Part shown: piece after piece, positions 21,089 to 33,545 of the stretch
Layout of the letters: every line of letters begins with the position of its first letter
How positions within the stretch are numbered: position 1 is the first letter of the stretch
Assembly: GCA_014529385.2 (NCBI GenBank)
Contig: CM043950.1
Location: forward strand, 81,602,843-81,666,842
DNA length: 64,000 nt
Origin: Adiantum capillus-veneris
Taxonomy: Eukaryota > Streptophyta > Polypodiopsida > Polypodiales > Pteridaceae
Direction: 5' to 3'
The notes under the pieces: model-generated
The model's input: the letters and a program-made list of their open reading frames with translations, nothing else
Database searches by the model: none
Told to the model about the DNA's origin: nothing
Translations under genes and position numbers: made by a program

Positions 21089-22430
21089 ACCCCACGGAAT
21101 GGTCAAGGGAAGTTACAGGTAAGGGCACCGTGTTCAGGCAGTTGGGTGCTTCACTTGGGGTGGGCATCACGGATAACCAAAAATTCAAATGGTTCTTGAC
21201 CAAAATAAATAGAAAAAGGATACGGTGGTAGTTTTTGCTCCTCCCCTTTCATAGTAGATTCATCGTGGTCAATGCTTTCATGATCCCGTACATCTCCTTT
21301 GTTTCACCGTTGCTAAAACTAAGCAAATCCAATTGGAAAGAAGTTTTGAAGCCTATCAAACAATTTCTATGGAAAATCAACACAAAAACATCAGCCCCTT
21401 GCCAATGTGGGAGATGGGAATGAGTAGAGAGACCAAAGAATGAAGGAAGATTTGGAATTATTGACCCTACGCTACATGCAAAAGCTTTGTGTGCCAAACT
21501 GGTGATCTCTTTGGTGAACCAGAAGGAGGAATGGGATATTATGGCCTATGATATGATTAATGAATCAAAGCTTGCCTCAAAAGGGGCACTTAGAAGAATG
21601 CCACAGTGCATAACAAGATCTTGGCACCCTCTTGGACACTCCTGAAACTTGGAGGCTGCAAAGGGGAGGTAGCGCAAAAGTGTAACAAAGTAGCTTCAAC
21701 CCTGGAATAGGGGAAGAACTTCAGATACTTCAGGGATTCCTCTCTCAATTGGTCCCCTGACTCCCAAAACTTGGAAAGGATTCCTTAGACCCCTTTTGGA
21801 GGGAAGCTGCACGCCTTGTAAGCAACAAAGGTATCTCTAAACTATCTCATCTTTGGGATGACAAAAGCTTTTGCTGGAAGGATGTGGAGCTCATAGTGCT
21901 GCAACATAACTTGGGTATGTACAAAAGGCTTCTGCTTGGTAGACTCTTGAAAGTGCTTGCCACCTCACCTCCACCTGTCAATGGATCAAAAATCAATTAG
22001 AGAGCTTGGAATTGTCCAAAAGACAAAGAGTTCTTGCTTCCCAAGGCCCATAGTATCTATAATGTGCTGTTATACAAAGCAATTGTGCTAATATACAAAG
22101 CAGTTTGGTCTGACCCACTCACCAAAATCAGGAAAAAAAACTGGATAGAGGAGCACTAGAAAAAGAGTAATAAGGCTATTTGGAGACTAAATATATGTAG
22201 TACATGAAGGTATTCTTCTAGAAGGTACTCTAGGGAGACTTGCCTACTCGGATCAAGGTGCATGTTAGAGGGCTTAGTTTTGACACCTACTCGTGTTGTA
22301 GGTCAGCCTCTGCCTTCATCTATTCTTCAAGTGCCCTACTTCACGGCGGCTGGCCACCAAGGTTTGCAAATGGGCACGGAGGACTTAGAAGATTATATTC
22401 TTTACTGATGACCTCATCTTGAGAGGATGT
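21089..22430 (+). pseudogene. L1-type LINE ORF2 fragment, C-terminal part
   Basis: This is the degenerate 3' part of a non-LTR retrotransposon polymerase. After a GxVFRxLGxxLGV-like stretch comes RFIVVNAFMIPYISFVSPLL, matching the plant L1 thumb motif, then IKQFLWKIN and EGRFGIIDPTLHAKALCAKL, matching the GGLGixdxxxxNxALxxKW region. Further down, DLPTRIKVHVRGLSFDTYSC corresponds to the zinc-binding RT tail (LPTxxxLxxRGxxxxxxCxxC). Stops and frameshifts occur throughout, and neither the upstream RT palm, the endonuclease nor the poly-A tail was found. Confidence 0.7.
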
Positions 22431-24598
22431 AGATTCCAAAACCAGACCATCTTCGTGTTCACCCAAATTACTAGATTTTGCTACCTGAACCAGGTTAGGA
22501 AGTGTAGAAACATTTAGGTTTTGAGGCCAAATTGACTATGGCCCATTTTGGTGATATCATGCACATGAGCACTAAAATCATCCATGGTGTTGGAGAAAGA
22601 AGAGGGTTAACGCATGAAGATGAAGAATGGACTCATGCATAGAGCTGCTTAGAACACTTGAGAGGGTAGGCTCTTCACTACTCAGCCTTGTGTTTGTGTA
22701 CAAGCCTCAATTGTAACCCTATCCCCCCTAAGGCACATGTAGTGCTTGAGGGAAATTGTATTCTTTTTTATTTAATCTAATTTCTCTCAACTCAAAATTG
22801 TGAGTATGGAAAAAAAGAGAGGAGGAGAACAAAAATAAGAACAAGAGGACCTTGAGAGGAGAAGGTTGAGGTAGAGGAGAAATCCCATCCGGACAATGAA
22901 GAATCCAAAGATAAGGTGGAGCATAAGACTAAGGAAGATCAAGTACAAGTGGGAGATACCAAAAAACACTTCTATATGCAATGCTTCATCAAGAATTGTT
23001 GAAAACTTCATCACAATGTTTGCTACTATTTCATTACATTACATTTGGGTAGTTGTGTCACCCAGCAAATAACACTCAGCTGGAATGGGACAAGTTGTAG
23101 GGCTCTTCCCAAGGTGTTTTACAACATGAGGTCATTCTCATCCTCTCTCTTGAATTCCTCTCAATGAGCCCTTTGACAAATACCAAAAGTTTCCTTATTT
23201 ATTACCTCCACCAACATGTGGAAGTCGAAATGAAATTAGCACTAAAAGAGTTACATACAAGTCCCATGTAGACAAGCTACCATCAGAATCAACATACAAT
23301 ATGCAGGACAAAATTGCTATTACTTTACTTGTATGAGATCTTCAAGAAATTAAATATTGACCATATTGTGTTGCATTCCTTGAGAGGACTGGCATAATAT
23401 GTCATGTGCTACTTTATGTATTGTAAAAACTATTTGAATGTGTTGGTGTGCAAGTTTGTTGTGACTTGGAGCTACCCATTCAAAAACCGTGTCACATACA
23501 ATAGCAAAGGAGTTATCCCATTTTTAAGGGATTTCTCCCATATTACAGTAGAAGTTCACTATGAGAAGAGGGCGTTCCTATAAAATAAAATATAGAAACG
23601 TTTCAAGGATAAACTTTTTCAAGAGAAAATTATTCAGCATCTCTCTATAAATGCATTCTCTGAAATAAAATGGTCCACCAAATCTTACTAGAATATATCT
23701 CTAAACTTTTTGTGATGAATTGTATCTTTTTCAATACAACTACTTATCAAGGGCTTCAACTACTTTCCTACATTGGATTTGGGATCACTATATTTCTTTG
23801 TCTACATAGATAGCATGTCTACAAATGAAGCGATACATATATAAGAAACCAAGTAGTATAGTTTAGAATGTTTAGAGTCCCTACCTCAATGCTTGGATTC
23901 TTTTCTTAAGACCAGTAGAGCCATAATTCAAGGTTTCAAGATCCTTTTGCACACGAGCATCTAAGATCATACTTTTTTTTGTAAGGTTGGTACCTTATCT
24001 TGAAGGACCTATAACTTATGTGTGTGCTATAATATGGTTTTATATCCAGGTGTGGACGAGAAATCCATTATTCCTAAGTGCAAGATAAACATAAGAGAAA
24101 TGTTGTGGAGACGTTGCAATAGAGAGAAGAAAGCTATGGAGTCCTTGAATTTCTCTCCAAGACAATGAGGTGCATAAATTATGACTAAAAAGAGTCATTC
24201 TTCAATCATCATGGCCATTATGGTAGTCCAAAAGAATCTACTTGTAAGTAATCTTTTCAAATGGTTGTACTGAGGACTTCTTTTCTTTTACCTGGCACCT
24301 ATTTTCTAGAGAGAGAATGCCAAAATTATATTTTCTCTTATAAGTCCCTCCAAATGACCTCCAAAAATTCCTAATAAGGTTCACAATTTTGCATCATGTA
24401 TACCCAACTTGGTTGTTCTTTGTAAAAATAAAGGATAGTTAACTTGCACCCTTCTCAATAGAATTTGTCAAAAGAATTGGTCAAAGAGGAAGAGGTGGCA
24501 TCGGGGTGACTTGAGGCCCTTGTTTGTGCTCTTCATGGCTTAGAACCTACCTAATGGGGGAGCTAAAAAATACCCACTTCCCACATAGAGACTGATGG
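22431..24598. other. About 2.2 kb without recognised features
   Basis: AT-rich sequence with no open frame above 75 codons and no recognised domain. A plus-strand reading from roughly 22,900 to 24,240 shows stretches of coding-like composition between stops, but I cannot assign it. Confidence 0.3.
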
Positions 24599-24834
24599 TG
24601 TTGGGCCTATTACCATATACATGAGGTGGTGATGTGTGTGAACACACTTAGGACCTCCTTTCTCACTAGGAGGTTTTTCCCATGTGCATTGTATATGCAC
24701 CCATCACTCTAGGGCTAACTTATCTTTCCTTTGCATATAATTAATATTACTCTCTATTGTGTGCCTTGAGCTTCCTTCATCTTCTCCAAAATGTGTGCGT
24801 TTTACTACAACCCTATTTTCAACAATTGGTATCA
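24599..24834 (+). repeat. Ty1/copia 5' LTR
   Basis: This 236-bp block begins TGTTGGGCC and ends TTTTCAACA, giving the typical TGTTG...CAACA ends. It is followed within two bases by a primer-binding site and then by a copia-type gag, so it is the 5' LTR. The 3' LTR is not in the window. Confidence 0.72.
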
Positions 24835-24836
24835 AA

Positions 24837-24850
24837 GTAGTTTGCATCCT
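24837..24850 (+). other. Copia primer-binding site (tRNA-iMet type)
   Basis: TGGTATCAAAGTAG lies two bases after the LTR end; it matches the plant initiator tRNA-Met 3' end pattern TGGTATCA. Confidence 0.75.
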
Positions 24851-25149
24851 CCCAGACTTCGTGGCTAGCACATGCCCACTCACTTTCTCATATTCTAGTG
24901 AGCTTTGGTGAGAATCAATATGTCAACATATACTTTGGGTAGGCTTGTAGATTTTAGTATGCTCAGATTCTTTTGTTTGGGCTCATTTTGGCCTTTGTTT
25001 CCACTATAGACAATACTGTACATGCTGTTTTGTCATTGTGTGCAAATTTTTTGTCAGTTCCTTTTTTTGCATATTAAGTCCCTTAGAGTATTCTATGGTT
25101 TGTGCTATATAGAATGTGTTGTTCTTGCTTTGTTTCTCCTCTTTTTGGG

Positions 25150-26020
25150 AAGTTATCACATCAAGTGCAGGCATTCGCCATGGCTGACAACAACATAGAT
25201 GTGTTCAAGATGTTTGTTGTTGGTTGCTAAGGATATATTTAGATTGGATGGGGACAATTACCCTATGTTGTCTTATCTGATGCAACATGTTCTTGTGTCA
25301 AAGGGAATTTGGACTATTGTTTAGGGCATTGATGTACGTTCTAGTTCTGTGGATACACGTGATGTTGCAACTTTTGGTGGTAGGATTGCTACTGCTAGTG
25401 TTGTTTTGCCTACAGTTGAGTAGGCTCATTGGGATGTAAGAGATGCGTAGACACATTCATTGACTGCATTATATATGAAGAAGACCATTACTCCTCACAT
25501 TTGTTTAGCTAAATCTACAAAATAGGCTGGGATATTCTGGCTGGTCTTTGTGCAATGTGCAATGAGGCTAAAATTGCATTGCTGCGTAAAGAGTTGGAGT
25601 CAAAGATTATGCATGAGGAAGATAAAATGGACACTTTCCTTATTGTTGTCAAGGATATAAACGAGCAACTTATTTTTATAGGCAAAGTCATTTCTGATAG
25701 TTCCCTTGTGCAAAGTGTTCTTGATGATTTGTCAGAGTCTTACTAGACTCTTCGAGACTTATGACCCAAGGAAATCTTGAAGCTGTCAAATTTGATGCAT
25801 TATGCATGTTGCTATTACAAGAGTCACTTTCCAAAAAAAAACAAGGCTAAACAACGTGCAATTGAATAGGCCTTTAATTCGGCTGGTAAAAAGAGGTAGC
25901 CTTAATGCACCCACTTCTCATGGTTCTTCTACGAGTGAAAGGCACATGTTCCTAATGCTTGTCTTGGTAGCACTTTGTCTGGAAATTATGGTGACATAGT
26001 TCAAAGGACTTTGGTCTTTC
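25150..26020 (+). pseudogene. Ty1/copia gag relic (UBN2 type)
   Basis: This is the capsid region of a copia element. Around 25,235 one frame reads FRLDGDNYPMLSYLMQHVLV, the N-terminal motif of plant copia gag. The main open segment (25555-25746) reads NEAKIALLRKELESKIM, MDTFLIVVKDINEQL and DSSLVQSVLDDLSESY, which is the UBN2 gag pattern. A basic stretch rich in Lys/Arg/Asn follows, where a zinc knuckle would be expected, but I could not find an intact CCHC. TAG codons at 25322 and near 25420 replace expected Gln codons. No protease, integrase or RT follows; the element is cut off at about 26.0-26.2 kb by the minus-strand element. Confidence 0.7.
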
Positions 26021-26419
26021 TAGTACTGATGTTGCATAAAACGATAAGAACACCAACAAGAAATGGCCAAATATTCAGTACAATTGCATCTCCAATAAAT
26101 TGAATAACAACTACCTTCATCATGACTTTGAACAACCATTTGGCAAAACTTGAAGGTGCTAGGTAGTGATGTGTCTTCTCATAAAGCACTTCAAAATTCT
26201 TGTGCTAAAATGTTGATGAATATCTCAACTATTATCTTCTCACTATGTTATTGTGTGAAGCATTTCCAAATGCTTTGCAAAAAACTCAATGAAAAAGTGC
26301 TAAATGTGATTGTATAAAGAATTATGGTTTGTAGCTAATCCCATGATTGCCTCTTCTACGATCTGCAGATGCTTTTTTTTGCACTTCCATATAGAGATTG
26401 TACATCCCCATATTAAAAA

Positions 26420-28640
26420 TCATAATCCATGTTGATCTCAGTGATAGGTGTAGACTTGAAAGTCACACTACCATTCTTTCCATTCCGTATTGTTTCCGAA
26501 GGCTTGTGACCATGTCTCATCCGCTTCTAGAATTGGCATCATCAATTGTGACTTGGAATCATTAGTGGTATTAGCCACTACCCTATTGTCCAATGGTATC
26601 TCTGTCTCTGGTCTCTTCAGATTGTTCATTTTGTCTCTTTTGTGCTCAACTTCCTTGTCCCTTTTGTGGATTAACACTTCTTATGTGGGGATGCTTTGTT
26701 TTTCTAGCTTTATTAACACTAGTTCTGTAATTGGACACTTAAGTGTCCTGTTTTCCTACCGAGTTTTGGCAGTTTATTTGTCAAGCTAGAAATAAGTTTT
26801 TTACACCTTGCTTCTACCATAGGTTGGTTATAAGGAAAAGAAAACACTGGATTTTTCTCCATGTCAAAATACAATCGGTATGGAGAGAATTTTGGTAAGT
26901 TCTAAGTCATAAATTTTAGTAAAATTTCAAGCTGAATTGCCAAAAAAATCATAAAATTCTTAGAACTTTTTATAGAGATGGCCTTTTTTATGTTTATAAA
27001 AGCAAAGTGTTAGCACTTAGTGTTACAAAACAATGGAATGGACTTCAAAAACAAGTTTTGAAGTCACACGCAAGTTATAAACTTAGTTTCATACTTGAGC
27101 ATGTGTTGAATAAGAGCATAATTTTGTTCTTTCAATGGTCCCCTCATGCAATTGGTACTATTCTAGTGCAGTTTGACAACTACAAATGACTTTATATGTT
27201 CAAACCAAGAAACTGTGTATTTTTTGGGCTCCCTAACTCAATTAAATCTCGTTGCTTGAACTCTATCTTTAATTTTTTATCGTGCAAAAACTCTTGAAAA
27301 TATTGAGTTCTCCATAATAACATTGAAACCAAGGTTTTAGGCACCCCAATTGTGTATGTACCACGTACTTTGATACATTTAGTTGATCTACCTAAAAAAG
27401 TTTGATATTATTTCAGGTTTTGAATACTTATGTCCCAAGAATGAAAATATCAAAATTTTCTCTTATGTAGTTTTGAATATTTAAAATGATCCAATAATTG
27501 CTGCAAACCAAAGCCCTTCTACTTGCCACCTTGAGTCCTCAATGGAAAGGGCAAGCAATGGATCACTCTCTAAAACTCACAAATACCTCAGAAACATGTT
27601 TTTCTTTGTATACAACGATATGCTTGAAATGGCCATGTCAAACACATGGAACTTTCCATTATTTTATATACTCCAAAGTCAATTTTTTTGCAAGTGAAAC
27701 TTTTAATTGTCGATAGCAAAATTGTGGAAAAGTTGCCTAAAATTTTCTACAAGGTCACTTCATTTTTTCTTGAGCTTATAAAATTGATTTCTTCGAAGCA
27801 TCAATCGCAATCTTATGAGGGTCAACATGATGAGTATAGTTCTCCATCATGGTAGATTTTAAAATGCAAGGTTATATTTTTAAAAGACCCTCTAGCTAAT
27901 ATATTTAAGCATATCAAGAGGGTTTTCTTAAATAAATCGTCTAATGCAAGTAGCATTTAATTTAAATTTGTAAAAAAAGGACATTTAAGTGTCCTGTTTT
28001 GGTACCAAACTAGTGTTAAAGCTTGAGCTATCTCTAGGATCCTTTTGCACATTTCTAGTCTCTGCTTCTCAACCTTGGGATATGTGGACATGTCGACCAT
28101 CTTTGTTCCAATGTCTGGCTGGTTTTTTGTCTTGCCTTGTAAGCTTGTAAGAGATGTAAGGATCCTCTAACGGGTTTTTTCCTCAAATGATCAATCTACC
28201 TCTGATATTTTGGATGACACTCTCATCCTTACATTTCTCTTTGTTTTCCTTTTAATGTTTCAATTGCTCTCTATCTTGTTCAACTCCATTTTTAAGGAAA
28301 TTTTCTCTTCTAGCCTTTTGGCTTTCATTTTGTCTTGTTTTTGCTTCCATGATTTTCTTCAAATCCTTATCGATAATATCTCAAATTCTATTTGAATAGT
28401 AGTTTATTTTTGTCCTCAATAGATGTGTTTAGGTAGCTTCTTGAGCTTGAGCTCTGATCACCGCATTTATTAGAATTGTAGACTCAGTTTCTAAACCACT
28501 TAAACATGGAAAGATTTCAATGACGTTCATCATCACTTTCCCCTTGTTTTCAAGATTTTTCGGACAATTTTGGAAGAACATGATCAATGCCATATCCATC
28601 ACAAAATTGAAAAATCTTTTTACATTCACACTTGTGTGGA
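26420..28640 (-). pseudogene. Coiled-coil C-terminal part of minus-strand retroelement ORF
   Basis: This Lys/Glu-rich coding stretch is read on the minus strand from about 28,640 to 28,020 and, after a nested element, from 26,712 to 26,420. The upstream part reads KRFFNFVMDMALIMFF and a charged segment. Around the insertion the frame reads RILEIAQAL, then KLEKQSIPT, then VLIHKRDKEVEHKRDKMNNL, suggesting a coiled coil. It lies downstream of the gag at 29,990-29,404 in the same orientation and likely belongs to the same polyprotein. It resembles modules A and B in composition only. Several stops are present. Confidence 0.45.
26717..28015. mobile_element. TTAA-flanked terminal-inverted-repeat element, non-autonomous
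   Basis: This 1,299-bp unit starts CACTAGTT and ends AACTAGTG and is flanked on both sides by TTAA (26713-26716 and 28016-28019). Inside each end is a palindrome, GGACACTTAAGTGTCC (26733) and GGACATTTAAGTGTCC (27979). Removing the element with one TTAA leaves the minus-strand host frame open across the junction (AQAL-I-KLEKQS), which supports the boundaries. The interior is AT-rich and no transposase was recognised. The TTAA target recalls piggyBac; the CACTA start recalls CACTA elements, but their 3-bp duplication would not match here. Confidence 0.65.
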
Positions 28641-29403
28641 CAAAATCTTATCCATTGATCACCTCCACACTCATAGCATGTATCTTCTTGTTGGGATTCT
28701 TGCAGAGCTCCTATTGGCTATCCCAACCTACAAGGATAACCTATAGGTTTATATTTCTAGTTTGTTATGAACATGAGTGTTTTCTCATTCATTGTATGAA
28801 CATGAGTGTGTTCTCATCCATTGTATAGTGATTTTTTGTTGTTGTACAAAATATGATGGCCGTACAACATTATCTATACTATCCTAGTAAGGATGACCTT
28901 TGTCTACATATGTGTTACCCTCTTGTTCTCTCATAAGACTCGATTGGTTCTTCATATTATAGATTTAGGGGGAAATTTCTTTAATTTTCAAGTGTTTCTA
29001 CAAGCTATGTATATCTAACAATCGTTCGGTTCTCTTAACATAAAAAAGGTTGTTTAACCCAGCACTGGTTGAGGCTTGTCTCCCCCTTGGGACTACATTA
29101 TTTGGGCCTATTGGTACCTTGATGGTGGCAACAATGGTCCATATGGCCTTTCCCTCATGTAATTCATCTTATAAAAACACTCATTGTTTTCATGGTTGGT
29201 TTACTTTTGCTCAATTTTACACGACTTCAAGATATGTGGTGCACTTGCTGCTATGGGTTGTTGTTATACATTTGGAATCTGTGGATAGCCTTGGTTCATA
29301 CTCCTAATCACTTCTTTGATTGTATGATCAACATTTGGCACGATTGGAGTTTGAATATTTTGTTTCATTGTGGATTCATTAGTTGTATAATAGACACTAC
29401 TTG

Positions 29404-29990
29404 TCATATTTTTGCAGCCTTGGTTACCTCTCTACAGGACTTACAATTGTCTACTAGATAAATAGCTTCTCTAGTGACTTGCTCAAACATTGTGCATGCT
29501 TTAAAGTGCAAGTCCTTTGTGAGAGTCTTATTACTCAAGCTCGCACTAAAGAGGATTGATAGTCTCTCATCTTGTGGAAACCTCTTATCGGACATCTCAC
29601 TATGTATTGCTTGAAGCAAAGGGAAGCTTCCTTCACTTTCTCATTCTCTTTCTGCTTAAAAGGATAGGTTCTTGACACTGTATTGTGCTTATTCCCCTAT
29701 TAAAAATTCCTCAGTAAATTCACGCAGAAATTGCTCTATGTTTGGAAAATCTCTATTGTTTAAAGGTTGGAACCACTTCAATGCTATTTCTTCCAATGTC
29801 AACCCAAATCCTCTGTACTAAATGTGGATATTCACCACTTGCTTAGCTCTCAAAACTTGTTTGAAGAGTAAGACATGTACATATGGATCCCTTGATCCAT
29901 TTTACTTCTTGGAAACACACTTGTCTATGTGAGATGGTTGCATACGTTGCATTTTTCAACCATTCTCTTGACTCCAGCTCTCCTTCCATG
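29404..29990 (-). pseudogene. Gypsy-type gag (Retrotrans_gag-like) relic
   Basis: On the minus strand one frame carries the retrotransposon gag capsid pattern: DPYVHVLLFKQVLRAKQV, then FGLTLEEIALKWFQPL (the A-x-x-WF-x-x-L signature), then IEQFLREFTEEFLIGE. The following open segment (29619-29404) starts LLQAIHSEM and contains ACTMFEQVTREAI. Stops replace expected codons at three places. The gag lies downstream (on the minus strand) of an LTR-like block at 32,649-33,545 and a leader, so it is the first gene of a minus-strand LTR element. Confidence 0.68.
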
Positions 29991-30322
29991 ACTTCTGTAG
30001 CCTCATAACCTCCACTAGAAACTCTAGTTGGAGTTTATTTTGTGGCTCTCCCTTGAGGACGTACATATCTTCCTTATCTTAGTGTATTTGAAACTCTCCT
30101 TATGTAGATCATGCTAGGAGATTCACTTTCCATTTATATATTCAATGGAACCCTTGAACCCAAAGATACCATCAGTCTAGGCACTAGAAACTATGGTTGA
30201 CTCATTGATTTATCAATTCTTGTTTAAGCCAGACTTAATCTTCCCATCTTTGGTGTGGTCTCCAATAAAGTAGGTCTCACAATACTAGGAGTGACATAAT
30301 ACTAATGAAGTGCGCCTCCAAA

Positions 30323-30646
30323 TTATGTATATCTCTCAAGTTCTCTCTGGTCTACTGTTGAATATATACGCCCATACTTATGAAAACATGATTCTGTGGG
30401 TATCTTTGCCTTCATTGTATGTAGAAACATACAATCTCTTGTGCTTTGAAAACTCTCTAGGTAGGGCTTGTTGCACTTGTAATAGTGCATACAATCACCA
30501 TTATCATAGTTGTACAATTCCAGGTGAGTATTTTTCATGATGACTAGTGTTGTTTCCTTTACTCTCCTTAGTTTTGCATTTGGAATGTCCAACTTAGGCA
30601 CCTTATCTTTTGGCCAACTTTGTCTTTTATGCCTATCATTCCCCAT
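30323..30646 (-). pseudogene. N-terminal segment upstream of minus-strand gag
   Basis: This 107-codon open segment has a basic start (GNDRHKRQSWPKDKVPK), four Cys and several His residues (DCMHYYKCNKP). I do not recognise a domain. It is upstream of the capsid relic and may be part of the same gag ORF or an unrelated shadow. Confidence 0.3.
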
Positions 30647-30737
30647 TTTTTTCTATAATATAGAAATTTTACACAACAAAATACATTATTATCTCATCAT
30701 CAAACTATTGATCACCACTGTAGTCCACGTGCACTAA

Positions 30738-31183
30738 ATCCTTGAACTCACTAGGTCTCTCCTCTAATTTTACACAGTAATGATCCATACCATCTTTGTA
30801 AATCTTTGTACTCTAAACATTTTTGAATTGGTCTTTCAAGTGTAGCAATTTCATTGTGGGTGCTGGTTGGGATGGTCCCGCTCCAATGTTTATTCCCTCT
30901 TTAAAACTCACTCTATTGAATTTCTCAAACATGTAGGTATAAGATCTCTCTGATGACACAATCCTTGAACTCACTAGGTCTCTCCTCTAGTTTTATGCAA
31001 TAGTGATCCATACCATCGTTGTAAATCTTTGGACTTGGGTCATTTTAAAATTGGTATTTTAAGTGCAACAATTTTATTGTAAGTGATGTTTGGGATGGTC
31101 TCACTCCCATGTTTTTTCCTTCTTTAAAACTCACTCTATTGAGTCCCTCAACCATGTAGGTATGGGATCTTTTGAGTGACATA
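30738..31183. repeat. Two-copy tandem duplication, 223-bp unit
   Basis: Copy 1 (30738-30960) and copy 2 (30961-31183) both start ATCCTTGAACTCACTAGG and remain alignable over their whole length, with moderate divergence. The duplication lies in the region upstream of the minus-strand gag. Confidence 0.75.
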
Positions 31184-31329
31184 TCAGATAGACTTTCCTC
31201 TGTGATAGGCTCTAAGCAATGGAATGGTCCATGATTCACACTCTCTTCACTAGAAATGTTGCTAACCTGGTCTCCTACAATAGGTTTTCTTATCGAGTAG
31301 AACTTACCTAATCTCAAATACATTAAGAA

Positions 31330-32648
31330 ATAATTGCTCTTGCAAAACCCTATCCTGTTAACTCTTCACCGTTTCCAAATTTTCAACTTGAGATCACTCC
31401 AAATTCCAATGCTCCAACCGTCACAATATGTACAACAAACACTTGATGGCTGTGAGTTTGCAGCTGCTTTGTTCGTCAAAAATTCTTGAATTGACCAAAC
31501 ATTTGCACTTTTGGTACAAATCCTATTTTAGCTTGAAGAATCCTCTAATGATGTCCAAATTCAGTTTTGAAAAGACCTCTTCTCTCTTTATGAGTAGATC
31601 TAGCTTTGGTTTGACTCTAGCCTCAAATTGTGACATTGGGATATGGATTGAGATCCATGTACCTCTGTGGTTGGCACAATGTGATGAAACTTTACACACA
31701 GCTTGCCCTTGGTACCTTGACACTAGCTATAAGCTTGTCTTATTTAGGTCAGGTGGAGTCAAACCCTATGTTAAACTTTGCAATTTTTCACACTAGATTT
31801 TTTTTTCCCTTTTGATCTACTTTTTGGATTCTTTTTGCCAAGTTCTTTTAGGGATTTTTTTCTTATTGGTCTCTACTATATAGAATGTACAAGTCTCTAC
31901 CAAAAATCTTACATTGATTGTGATCCATGTTCCATCACTTTTGGAATTAAAGATTGTCCAAATAGGAGACTTGAAATTTGGTCAGCTTACCCCCAAAATC
32001 TTTTTGAATTTGGTTTAGTTTTGGTCAACCAAAGTGAAATCCCAAGTCCATTTTAGCAGTTTTTGGTTATCTTGTGTTTCAAGATCTTTTTGGTCACATT
32101 TTCAACTCGTTTTGCAAATTGAGTGTGGGAAATGTGTTTCTATGTGTCTCAACTACTCATTGTTTGAGTTTTCACCTTTTCTTTTTGTGATCTTTTCAGC
32201 CCGATTTGATGGTGATGGTTTATACTTACCCTACTCCTATGACTTTAGAGTTATGATCTTTCTATGGAAAATATGGTTTTCAACTCTTTTTGCCTTGATC
32301 ATTATAGCCCAATTTGATGGTGATGGTTTCTACTTACCCTACTCCTATGTGCTCGAAAGAAACTTCAAACAAAAAGAAACAAAACAATGCATTAAAGTCA
32401 TAACAAAAACAAAACAGTACTTTCAAAGTTCAAAGAAAATTTGAAATATAAAATGCTTTTGGTATCTCACTCACGACTCTCTTTTCCTCTCAAGGATAGA
32501 TCTAGATGGTCCCTCAATCATAAACTCTATGAAGTACTAAACCCATATCTAGCTACTTTATCGCTAATGTGTATGGAATGGATGACAAATATTTTGAAAA
32601 GAACACTCTAAATACCAACCTAAGGACATTTCCTAGCAATGACACCAA
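31330..32648 (-). other. Leader and PBS-like site of minus-strand element
   Basis: About 1.3 kb with no convincing gene; open frames on either strand are short and lack domains. Immediately inside the LTR end at 32649 the minus strand reads TTGGTGTCATTGCTAGG, which is placed like a primer-binding site (TGG start) though the tRNA is not identified. Confidence 0.4.
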
Positions 32649-33545
32649 TGTTACCGGGTTGTAGTGATGGACATCTATAGCATAGCTATCTCACACTAGA
32701 ATACTAATGTCAATACTCAGGGAAGTGACTTGATATGGGGCATGTAGTTTCTTTGAGTGTGTCAGTCCTCAAGAAGTGAAAATGTATCTACTTAACAACC
32801 AAATCACAACTCCCAAATCAAGGAATCAGAATATGTCATATCTCACGGCTTTCATTTATCACACCATTTCAATGACTAAACGGACTCATATTTCCACAAA
32901 ACTTTAAGTCAAGTCATATTAGGTCTAAGGGAGCAAATCTACAAGTCTAGTTGCAATCTAACAAGGTACTAAAACACGATCAATCATGTACTAGGTCACA
33001 AAAACATGCAACAAAACTACGTAAACAGGAGGCCCTATGGTTCTTATGGTCAAAATGTCAAAAGATAGTGATTTAAGCAATCAAAAATGTAAATAAGACT
33101 CACAAATGTGTATCCTCAAACCACAACAAAACTTTAATTCTTACAAATAAATGAAAGAGCAAGAGACAAGGAACACAATGCGATTCTTGCATTCAAATTT
33201 GGATTACCTGATTAAGAGAAAAGTTGATTACAAGTCTGAGTAGAATAGCCGCTTAACAATCGTACAATAGAAGCTCCTCTTTTTCCAAAGATAATATCAA
33301 TAATGATAATAATACCATCCAAACTAAGGCTTTTGACCTTTATACCTAGGGCTTTCAAAATGGCCAACGGACGGCTACTTTGGGCTTTGAGTACATAGTC
33401 AAATATTACATCTTGGATGTTTACAGCTTTCAAATCAAAATAATGGGCTCATTTACAAGGATCCCAAGAAAAGTATGATGTAGTATATCAAAAATAAGGC
33501 TCTGGATATGTGTTCGATCGACTAGGAGAGTGCAGGTAAGCTGCA
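32649..33545 (-). repeat. Probable 5' LTR of minus-strand element
   Basis: The minus-strand end CCCGGTAACA is sharp because it is followed by a PBS-like sequence. The block aligns with 13071-13956 (shared GCAAGAGACAAGGAACACAA, AGGCTTTTGAC, GGGGCA near the inner end). The outer end at about 33,545 is estimated from length only. Confidence 0.5.

Noticed and set aside
33212-33433. 73-codon minus-strand open frame
   Set aside because: It lies in the LTR-like block shared with 13071-13956, where the frame is not kept.
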